Positions 47,001 to 59,200 of a stretch of DNA of 64,000 nt are shown in pieces. The DNA lies in assembly GCA_037043455.1 (NCBI GenBank), contig JAWPHD010010198.1, forward strand, positions 32,152 through 96,151, in the 5' to 3' direction. Numbering within the stretch: position 1 is the stretch's first letter; each line of letters starts with the position of its first letter. Origin of the DNA: Cyrtodaria siliqua (lineage: Eukaryota > Mollusca > Bivalvia > Adapedonta > Hiatellidae). The notes beneath the pieces are model-generated. The model was not told the origin of the DNA, made no database searches, and saw nothing but the letters and a program-made list of their open reading frames with translations. The position numbers and the translations under genes were made by a program.

Positions 47001-50000
47001 TCTGAGTGGGCAACCACCGCCCCGGCTCATTTACAATGCAGATAGGCGAAATCGAACCTGGGTTGCACTGGTGAAAGTGAGTGCGCTACCCACTGCGCTA
47101 AGATACAACATGTGTAACTTTTAAGAGGTGTGTCTATTTATGCAAATTACAAATGTGATTTTCAATGTTTCTAAACGCAACATGTTGGACTCATACCTGT
47201 AAACTTCTCGGAAACGGTCTGCTACGTTAGCTGTAAAATCACCAACAGGCTGACCAATCTTGTTAAATTCATCTAATGTAATTACAGGAAGTTTACAGAA
47301 ATCACGCCATCTGTTGTATGGCGAAATTCCATGGTCACGCCCTCTTTGGATATTGACAGCTGCCAGGTCGAGACTTTTGTTATTTGCGTCAAGAAAAAGT
47401 AGATCCCGAACACCTCTGTTAAAAAGACTGAAATTAGAAATATAATCAGTTTACAATATGAATATAATTATCTTTAATAAAGGAATAACGAAACGAAAGT
47501 ATGCACGCTCTTCTATCTACTGGTATATTTGTCATAAAATGCATACCATTAAAGGCAAGCATGTCACATTTTAAAATCATGTGTGATAGGGAATAAAATA
47601 ATCTATTATCTTTCAATACCCATCAACACATTCCAACTGTTACATTTGTGAAATTGTCACCGCAAATAGGTCACATCAAGTATGTTACAAAAAACAACGA
47701 TGGCGGTATATCGGTGTATAGGTATAAATCACCTGGCAAGTTTTTTTATATTAGCACCGGATGTTGGCCATATTTGGGAACATGTGACCTGATTTATATG
47801 AAGCAAGATGGCCAAGTTTAAAAACTGGCAGTTGACACCAAAAAAATGTAAAATTTATCAATTTTTAGACAAGCATGCTATTTTTTTTCTGAAAAAAAAA
47901 CATGAGAAAAAACAGGAGGTATTTGTTTTGTTTCTTTCAAAATGAAAAAAAAAATCTTAAGTTAGTAAATGCTCCTTATATAACAGATAAATTACCCGTC
48001 TTGTTTGGTGGCAAAGTCGCTCACTAGCCACCTTGAAATTCCTTCAGAATATGAAAACACCATATGAGGGTTGTTATATGTTTCTTCTATAGGCATTATA
48101 TGTTCTGCGTAACATGATGAGTTAATGGCTTTTTGAAAATTTGGTATCGCCGAGTGACCAAATCGGAAAGAAGCCGCACCGAAGCTTGAAGAAATGGAAG
48201 CGTCTGCAGTGTCATCATAGACGTCATTGTAAACGTCATTGGAAACTGTTAACCCATACTCTTGCATGACGTCATTTCCGAGGACTACAGGTAAATATTC
48301 GTTATAGACGATATGCTGCAGCACAGCAATCATAAGTTTCCTGGATTCTTGATAAAGTCGTTCGTCATTCCAGTGAGGGTTTATCTGCGCAAGTTTCGAT
48401 GCAATTCGGTTATGTTCCCGGATGAAGAATGTATGACTTGTTGAGAGATTTGGAACAACATTTACTCGAACATCACCTGCAATAACGATGTATACAGTAT
48501 CAAATACTATATAATATATTAACAAAATCGTTTTCGAAACAATGTTAAAAACTTATTCTAAGACACTTGCTTCAAGAATATTTGTCAGGGACTGTTGGTA
48601 AACTATTTCTATCTGACTCGTACTCTTAGCTAAGAATAACAGGACTGCTATTAGCCTAATTAAAACAAGTGTGTTGGTATTATACACAAACTTTGAATGT
48701 GGAAGAAAACATCCGCTGATAAAGACGCGCAATCGGCACCGTGTATCCTCAACGTTTCATGGCGGTAGCCAAAGGGGGTCGGCACGGTATTGGGATGTTG
48801 TTCAAATTGTTTGGTATAGAGTCATAAAGCCACAAATATCCCAAACTCATGTTACTAAGTATACATATTGACAAGGGGTCCGGCTTCCAAAATGCCATTC
48901 AGTGAAGAGAACAGGTGTAACTGGCCAGACAATAAAGGATTAACATGGTAATCTATTCACATAGAGCTCTATTTCAAGCAATAACACGTGTATCTAAAAC
49001 TCATATTCATTTGTTCATAACATGTACCACCTTTTGACACCAGACCACCGGAACGACTAACTTACTTGGCTTTCTAGGCTATTGTTTTTTTGTATTATAT
49101 TTACACGAGCATATTTGTGTTTTACTTATATTGCCTATTGATGCTGCCTTGTTGGTTAGAGTTTAGATCATGGCGGGGATTTCTTTATTTACACTGTCCT
49201 GTTTTAATGGGATGACAGTAGGGTAAGTGTGAGGTTTGGTGCACCCTAGAACCGGTTTAAACCCCCAGTGGCCTACTTTGCCACTGATCGTTCCAAGGCG
49301 GTAGCCCTATTGTCAACCCTTTTGTGTTTGTGATGTCGTTTGCATTTTTTATTACTTTTGCCTTTTCGTTTGTCTGTTTGCGTGTTTGTTTTTGTGTTTT
49401 GTGGTTGACTGTCGTCCTTGAATGCTGCTTTCCCTGTCCGGTATTTTTAGCCTTCTTTACACCAAAATATCGAAGTAGGAAGAGATCGCGTAACACCACT
49501 ACATCTCACTAAAACGAGCTTCCCGCTAACGGTGCAGTCAAAAACTCAACAGCCGATTTAAGACAAACATTTAATGTTTCACAAACCGTTGTGCCTCGAC
49601 TGTGAATGTCCAAATGGTCTTCAGCGATATGTTTTTTTCAATTTTCACAAATATAAATCCAAGACGCTGCCATCTTGTTTTTGAATTGTCACGTGACCGA
49701 AGTCTAACCGTGGACGTAAGGAGTTACCTGATTGGTCGTCTGATCCCAATCAGTCAGGTAACTCCTTACGTCCACGGTTAGACATCGGCCACGGTTAGAC
49801 TTCGGTCACGTGACCATTCAAAAACAAGATTGCAACGTCCTTGGATTTATATTTACTTAACAAGTTTTAAAATTTATCAAATGTAAGCATTAATAAAGAG
49901 GTGATACAATTGTATGAAAAGTTCCTTAAGTAATAGTTTAAGTTCTTCAACGTAAAACCAAGCTTGCAAAATGCATGGAGTTATCTGTGAAGACACAAGA

Positions 50001-50162
50001 TAACAGGCATCTTGTTAATTGCTTGTTTTCTGCAATTTTCTATCAAACTTGTAACTTCTTATCAAACATAAAGTTATGATGTTTGAACATAGTTATGACC
50101 TAAAAGCTTACAGCAATGTTATATTAGTTATAAGGATGATTTTGCAAATGTGAGTGCGCACT

Positions 50163-50204
<42 letters not shown>

Positions 50205-53200
50205 GATTCAGTACATTTATTATTATGCACCATTCCAATAGGATTGTAGTCAATAGGGGAAAAGAACAGAAATGTACTTTCAATAATGTCCTATTGTTCA
50301 TTTACACTGCAACGATATCTCGGTTATTCAAACTTTAATATTTATATGTACGTTTTTGTACAATGTATATTATATATACATGTGTGTACCATATATACTA
50401 TATACGTATTTGTGTACAATGTTTACTATATACATTTATCACATAACCTCCCTTGTTAGCAGTGTTGAACACCCATTTAATATTCCATTGTATGACACAC
50501 GTGTAATACAACCTGGAACGATTTTGATTGGTTGAGTTAAAGCTGTACACTACGCAAGTTTATTAACTGAAACTATTTTATTTATTACAAATTCACCCAG
50601 ATCTGAGTCATAAACTTATTATTTGTGACAGCTTATACACATAATGCACGTTATACAAAACATTGTTGTTGGTTTGTTAAAAAGTTGGCGTAAACTGATA
50701 TTTTGTAAAGAGGTAAAACACGAACTCTTTTATACGCAACTTTATGTATGAGACGCGACGTTACGACGTCACATATGTTATGACGTTTTGGCGCTAAAGC
50801 GTGTCTGACGTCGTGGTGGTTCTGTGTCCATCTGAATTAATTTTTACTAATTTGATTGCAATGTTATGTGATAAAAAGGATATTAAACTCGTTCCCATTC
50901 CATATAAGATTTATGAAACTCGTTATGAATTATTTTTAATTTTAACTCGCCAAAAGGCTCGTTAAAATTAAAATAATTCATAACTCGTTTCATAAATCTT
51001 ATATGAAATGGGAACTCGTTTAAGATCCTCTATATATTTTTGTACAATGTTATATTATAAAGAAATTTTAATACAATGTATATTATATTATATGAAATGT
51101 TGGAAAAAGTAATGTCTGGTAATAAAAATTAAAGGGACACAATATAAATAGGTATAAACATAAATAACTATAATGAATATACTTAACTCGAGGCCGCAGA
51201 GTTGTATACCATTTTCCATGTATTACTATTTAAAGCATGTATTACCTGCGCTGAAACAATACTGTTTAGACTGTGTCAATGTACATGATCTGGAGTTGGG
51301 ATGTTTCGGAAGCAACCTGCCGCTATAGTTGATATTCATCATTCCTTAAAGAAAACAATAAATGATTAACTTTAGGCAAACACTACCTATCGTCACACAG
51401 GGCACTCTAGTTGTCACTATTACATGGTATTAGTCATACTATAGTCTCATAATATATCTCAAGTTGTGTACAAGTAGGTGTACAAGTCGCACAGGAAATG
51501 TGGCATTCACAGAAAACAATCACCCAATTAAAAACAGACAACAGCTACGACGAAAAATAGAAGAAAAGTATGCGACACGAAACACATAAAAAGGCTGGCA
51601 ATATTGGTACCGCCTTGCAACAGTATGCAAAAAAGCTGCTTGGTGTTTAACCCAGGTTCTGACTTCGTTTCTGAGACATTTCATGTGTTTATTTGTAGAA
51701 GAACATTGCACCGCGGAGGACAACGGCATATACACGCAGAGGACTGTGGCATATCCACGCAGAGGAAAACGGCATATCCACGCAGAGGACAATGACATGT
51801 ATGTATGTTTTATTCCTCATAATATGCACGGGTACAACTGTTACATGTTGACACGGTTTTAAAATAATACATAGTTTATAGCCTATGACCTACGTACATT
51901 AATTAACCTTAAAAAGAAATATAAAAAGATCGGACAGGGAAAGTAGCATTCAAGGAGGACAATCAACCACAAAACACAGAAACAAACACGCAAACAGACA
52001 AACAAGAAGGCAAAAGCAATAATAAATGCAAACGACATCGCAAACACAAAAGGGTTGACAATAGGGCTACCGCCTTGGAACGGTCAGTGGCAAAGTAGGC
52101 CACTGGGGGTTTAAACCGGTTCTAGGGTGCACCAAACCTCACACTTACCCTACTTCATCCCATTAAAACAGGACAGTGTAAATAAAGAAATCCCCGCCAT
52201 GATCTAATCTCTAACCAACAAGGCAGCATCAATAGGCAATATAAGTAAAACATAAATATGCTTGTGCAAAAATAATACAAAAAACAATAGCCTAGAAAGC
52301 CACAATGAAGGTACTCCATGACTTGGCAGAAGCCAGATCAGTAAGAGAATAAACCATTAAGGGCACGACAAGAAAGATCATGGACAAACATCAAACGCCA
52401 CCGTCCCAATGGGCTTTAGGTAGGCGTCATCATAGGGTCCACAGCCTGTCCTGTCATCGTACAATTAAAGAGGAAAGCATAGTGGCGAACTGTAAAAGGG
52501 TCCACCACCAAGCATGCAGTACGTTGCAAAATGATAGGGTCATAACCTCTTTTGATAAACTTTTTAACAAGTTTAACAAAGATAGTATGAAAGTGATCAT
52601 GACCAAGAATCTTACGAAGTTTATAAATCGCATCACCAAAGAAGTCAGGTTGTGACAGTCCTTGTCGCAGAAGAGTCCTTAAATTACTTTTATATTTGGA
52701 AAGAAGATCAGGGTTGCGATAAAATTTTGCATAGGATTTACGAAGTTTATGGTAACGGTAACCCTGATTGAGTAACCTTTTAGTTATACAAAGATTACGA
52801 ATATTAAAGTCCTCAACTCGAGTACAAGCTCTAGAAAAACGAATAAGTTGAGACACATACACCCCATAAGAAGTTGCTCGGGGAACATCCCCATCCAAGT
52901 GGGGATAATTAACAATGTCAAAATTAAAATCATCTCTCTTGTCGCAGATTTTGCTAATTATTTTACCATTTTCAATCGAGAGATCTAACTAAATGAAGAA
53001 AAGAAGCGTTATTATCAGATATATTAGCTTTGTTAAGCTGAAGTTCTTTAGGATAAATATAATTAACCATAGTTGGAAAGAAAGGGTTGTCAATGTTCAA
53101 TATATCATCCAGATACCGAGAGGTGTGATTAAAGGCTTCATATTCGTAATCTTTGTATTACTAAAAAGCTCCTCAATCAGGGTTACCGTTACCATAAACT

Positions 53201-56200
53201 TCGTAAAACCTTTGCAAAATTGTATTATCGTAACCCTGATATTCTTTCCAAATATAAAAGTAATTTAAGGACTCTTCTGCGACAAGGACTATCACAGCCT
53301 GACTTCTATGGTGATGTGATTTATAAACTATCTTTGGGATGGTTAAAATTGTGTACTATTGATTTTATAAATATTCAGTTCTGCTCAACCCGGGGCTAGA
53401 GGGCGTGAGCGGTAGCTAGCATATTTCACTACCGCTCATGAACAGTCTCAATCAAACCGAGACTGCAATATTTCGTATGTGTCCGGTAGCTAGCATATTT
53501 CACTACCGCTCATGAACAGTCTCAATCAAACCGAGACTGCAATATTTCGTATGTGTCGTGCTCGGCCGTTTCCAAAGGTCCATTATCATACTTTTTTTTG
53601 TAAGATTCATGGTCATGATCACTTTCATACTATCTTTGTTAAACTTGTTAAAAAGTTTATCAAAAGAGGTTATGACCCTATCATTTTGCAACGTACTGCA
53701 TGCTTGGTGGCGGACCCTTTTACAGTTCGCCACTATGCTTTCCTCTTTAATTGTACGATGAACGGACAGGCTGTGGATCCTATGATGACGCCAACCTAAA
53801 GCCCATTGGGACGGTGGCGTTTGATGTTTGTCTATAATCTTTCCTGTCGTGCCCTTAATGGTGTATTCTCTTGTTGCTCTGGCTTCTGCCAAGTCATTGA
53901 GTACCTTCATTGTGGCTTTCTAGGCTATTGTTTTTTATATTATATTTACACCAGCATATTTGTGTTTTACTTATATTGCCTACTGATGCTGCCTTGTTGG
54001 TTAAAGATTAAATCATGGCGGGGATTTCTTTATTTACACTGTCCTGTTTTAATAGGTTGACAGTAGGGTAAGTGTGAGGTTTGGTGCACCCTATAACCAG
54101 TTTAAATCCCCAGTGGCCTACTTTGCCACTGACCGTTACAAGGCGGTAGCCCTATTGTCAACCCTTTTGTGTTTGTGATGTCGTTTGCATTTATTATTGC
54201 TTTTGCTTTCTTGTTTGTCTGTTTGCGTGTTTGTTTCTGTGTTTTGTGGTTTACTGTCGTCCTTGAATGCTGCTTTCCCTGTCCGATATTTTTATTCTTC
54301 TTCAATAACATCTGCCTGGGTATCTGGTGAAAAACTCAACATGAAATCCCTTTCATAGCAAAATAAGAACAAATCTGCGACAAGTGGTGCACAGTTCGTA
54401 CCCATAGGGATACCAACAATTTGTCTATAAACGGTGGTTCCATACCTGACGAAAATATTATCTAATAGGAAGATGAGTGCTTCACAAACTTCATAGCCAG
54501 TCAACATAGTATAATTGTCTAAACTGCCGTTAGTAAAAAACGCTTTTATATTATTACATGCCAAAAATGTAGTATTTTCTCTAGCGAATGTTTTTTGAAT
54601 AAGAGAAATTAGCTTGTCTTTAATAAGGTGATGTGGTAAGGTTGTATATAGTGTAGAGAAGTCATAAGTGCTTATTGATGAAATTTGACCTTTATTGAAA
54701 ATTTTATCAAGAACGTCTCCTGAATTTTTTATAGACTAAAATAAATTAATCCCAGAGTTTTCATAAGTTGTATCACAATATAGTTTAACGTCATCTTTAA
54801 CGGCAGTAAGACAAGAAGTTAAAAGTTTGGAGATGTTTGTTGTGGTGCAGGCACTAGAATTCGAAATAAAGCGAGCCTTATATGGATTTTTTATGTAATT
54901 TAGGAATCCAGTACATAGTAGGCAGTTTATTTTGCTTATCGTTTACACCAGCCTTGAAAGTAGTGCGCCGAGTGATATGTGCGGAAACAACATCATCCTC
55001 AGTAGAATTAACCGGAGTATACGAATTGGTGCTGCCGAGTTCCAGAGACAAAACATTGACGTAATGTAGGCGTCAAACAATAATTACATTATTAGCTGCT
55101 TTATCTGCAGGAACTAAAACAAATTTATTATGAAATTCCTGAGTTCCCGAATTTAAAATACGTTAAACTTACATTTTACTTAAACTTAATATTCCGACTT
55201 GTGAGGTGTATGTTTATTTACATACCGTTTGTAAAGTTACGGATAAGTTTATTGACCTCCGCCGATGAACCATACACCATACTGGCATCTATATATGACG
55301 TCACGTCGTTGATCTGTCCACGCTGACCTAAAGCATATAATTAAAATACACGATACTTTTACAGTATGAAGAGATACATATCATACAGATAAGGTAAGCA
55401 AATATATATACCATAAAACAATTGCTAATGTTTTGTTTCCCTACTAACCCACGAAAAAGGGACCAAACGAAATACTTTTAAAGACATTTTATATCATTAA
55501 ATTATTATTGTTTGCTGTCTTTACTTTGTGTTTGTATGGTGCTTTACGTCATTTTCAACACATGTAAGATTATATATGACGGTCGATTTTTTTTGTGGTG
55601 GAAGCAGACCTTATTGTAAGGAAAATAAGAATTTCGTTAATTGTGAAATAACAATTGCGGGAACCGTACATGTGTCCATGACGTACATATGTGAACAAAC
55701 TAAACAACCCGTATTCAAGTGAACGATTTTCTTAAAAAAGGAAATAATTTTTTGAATTAATTATATATGTGTAATTCGTTTAAAAATTCAACACTTGATT
55801 TATACAATAATGAATATTCAAACGCTTAAGCTGTTTGTAGTGAGCAAATATGATACGCCTATTGACCTGGCAAACAAGTAAAATACACGTATAGGCAAGA
55901 AAGGCTGAAAAGCCATCGTCTATAACGGTAAACACGACAACGTATTTGTCAAACATTTACATTACCTATCCCTCGATCTATTTAAATCGTTTTACCTACT
56001 TGCTTATACTTAAAAGGTAACACAGTTTGAGAGTTTTCAACTTTTCTTCTTTATTCTACACATGGTTTTGCAAGTTATTTAGAAAACTTCATATTTTTTA
56101 TTATTTTGATTTGTAAGTTATGCAGAAAAATAACAGGTCACCAGGAAAATCAAGGTTCTGTGTGACCCTATAAGAATTTTCTTTTTGTACTAATTGACTG

Positions 56201-59200
56201 ATAATTGTTTAAAATATGTACCTGCACGTTATCTGACTGCCTAGCATTATTAGTACATGCGTTTTAAAGCATTTAAAACCAAATGAAAGTAAACTTCAAA
56301 GTATCGTTTTAATTAGTATAGTATAATAATAAGTATTTGATTTAACGGTATCTATCATTTAATATGCGTTCGTAGATTAAAAACGCATCTAAAACAACAG
56401 GTAAAAACAATAGGCAAAAACAGTGACAAAACTCGTACTGATCAAGCAAATGGCAGAACCATATACAAGTAGTTATAAAAGTCCCCGAAAGTAAAAATAA
56501 AGCATTCACAGAACACAGTCAAGCATAAACACGCAATCAAAGCAAACAACAAATACAAGAAAAATAGAAGCAAAGAATACGACACCACAAACATAGAAGA
56601 GTTGACAAATGGGGCAGAGGTCGGTGGAAACAAGACCGTTGGGAGTTTACACCAAGTTCTAGGGTGCACCAAACCTCATGCTTATCCTATTGTCATCCCA
56701 ATAAAACAGGACAGTTTAGACAAAGAAATTCCCTCCAAGTTCTCCTTTAACAAACTATGCAACTTTAATAGACAATATAAGTAAAACACAAATATGGACA
56801 TGTATAGATAAAAAGGCACAGAACGTCCTAACACAAGTACACCGTCTTGGCAGAAGTCAGAGCAACAAGATAATAAACCATTAAAGACACACGACAAGAT
56901 TGAAGACAAATATTAAACATTACAATCCCTTCAGGATGTAGGCAGACATCATCATAGAATCAAAAATAGGTCGGGTCATCGCAATATCAAATAGGAACTG
57001 TAAATGGGTCAAAATGAAAGGTGACATAACTTCTTTCCAACACATTTAATAAAGATTTATAAAAGAGATCACGACGAAGGATCTTACGAAGTTTGTTAAT
57101 CACGTCATGATAGGAGCCAGGCTGAAATAGAATTCTAAAATTACTTTTGTATTTAAATCAGGTTAACGATAATACAACTTTACAAAGCTGTTTCGAAGGT
57201 ACCCTAGTGGAGTCGATTTTAGTTAACAAAAGTTACGAATGTTAAAGTTCTGTTCTAGAAAAACGAATAGGTTGAGAAACATATATTTAATAAGAAGTTG
57301 CTCGGGGAACATCTCTATCTTACTGGGATAATTAACTATGCCATTAGTAAGAATAACAAAGTCAGAATAGAAATTACCTCTCGTGGGAAATAGTTTACTT
57401 ATTATTTCTCCATTTTCAATACACAGATGTAAATCAGAAAAAGAAGCGAACTATATTAGCTGTGTTGACTCATGTTAAGGTTCTGTATGATATAATATTA
57501 ACCATAGCAGAAAAGAAAGAGCCAAGCAATGTATAATTACATGGTTCGCAGGTATCACATACAGCTGGTGCCGACCGAACAATGTTCATACACGTCTGGT
57601 TATACTTGCGAAAGTGACCGTCGTCGACAGGAATGTCGATAGGAAAACACGTCTTTCTGTTAATGAATGTATGTATGGCGTTAATAATGTGCAGACATTG
57701 TCTTCGCCGTTGCAAAATGACTAATACAAGCAATACCGCAGTCTCGGTTTGATTGAGACTGTTCATGAACGGTAGTGCAAAATGCTTTCACAACCTCTAG
57801 CCCCGGTTGAGCCCCGGTTGAGCAGAATTCAATATTTAAATAGTCACTAGTACGACAATTTGAGCCATCCCAAGATGGTATGCATATGACGGTGAATATG
57901 GAACCTTCAATGAGGTACCATGGCCATATGGGCCCGGTTTCTAACAAAATGTTTTGCCCTAAACGAGAAAACAATTAGCGAAATTAACAAAATGGAATTT
58001 AGTTGGGACCAGAAATTATGAAGCCTGAATATCACAAGTAACAGCCAAAAGACTAAATTAAAAAGGAGACAACATATCCTAAGGGTGATTAAACAATACT
58101 CTCAACCTGTAAAGGCTGTGGTAGTGGAAACCACCTATTCGTAATTCAAGTAAGAAAACAAAATTATTTGAGACGTATCACCGATATATACATATCGGGC
58201 AGTGAAATAGAGCATTACATAATCAATAACAGTACTTCCAGATAATGTTGTTATTTTTGTCAATGGTTATGGCGTTTACTATACTGTCTAGTGTTACAGG
58301 TTAGATGACAAATGCCTAAACATAAGAACCAGTCAGATGAAGAGGGGCCAATTTCATCCAAAGATATTTTTAACTTTCCCGCCAATGATTTTCCAGCGTC
58401 TTTTTCTCGTCATTATTATTTGTATTTTAAATGTAGTAATCCCCACCCCCGCCACACCCATACGCCCAACACACACACACACATTTAACTCTACTGATGT
58501 CTACTGACCCGGAGGTTCGAGCCACACACAAGTCTTGGTTTTTCGAAACCAAATTATGTCACAAATATTTGCCAAAATAGTGAACGAAACTAACACATTT
58601 TATTATCAAAGAATAAAATTCAATGCAATGAAAAGCATAATTATAGCTGCCATATACGGCTGTTATGATACCGATGATCTAACAAAACAAATGTACATGT
58701 ACTTCCATTAAATCCATGTTCGTTGTTTCGGGAATAAAGAGCGAACAAACAAATTTAAAATATAGAACTACTTACAGTGGACCAGAAAATGGCTGCATGT
58801 CGTCTGCACAACAGTTTATTGCCGAACCATCCGAGGCTTTATAAGAGCATAATAAAACATAAGCAAGAGGTTTCGTGTGACACAATCATTATACAGACAA
58901 GTAAAAGAATACTAAAATAGAACAACCTGAAATAAATCAAATATGAAAACTGATCAGAGTAATGGAATTAAAGGACCGAAGTCGATTTTTTTTCCACCTA
59001 ACTATTTCATCTATTATTTCACAGATCAAATTCCGAAAATTAACAAAAAATTGTTTCTTCACTGCATGGATATAACTCTAGGTAATGCAGGTTGACTACC
59101 AAATTATCAATGCATTCATAAACGTTCAGCAATGCCCTTAAGTGGAACTATAAATACGCTGTAAGAGTACTTCAGTCTGTTTAACAGTTTAAATATTGAC

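Larger units (their letters stand above)
48477..51245. other. peroxidase B intron 6 with insertions
   Basis: Contains extra sequence relative to copy A: a tail-repeat copy (about 49075-49460), a foldback (49655-49855), a long poly-T tract (50163-50203) and a foldback (50878-51032). No exon seen. Confidence 0.65.

Noticed and set aside
50150..50338. Poly-Phe frame across the poly-T tract
   Set aside because: An artefact of the homopolymer.
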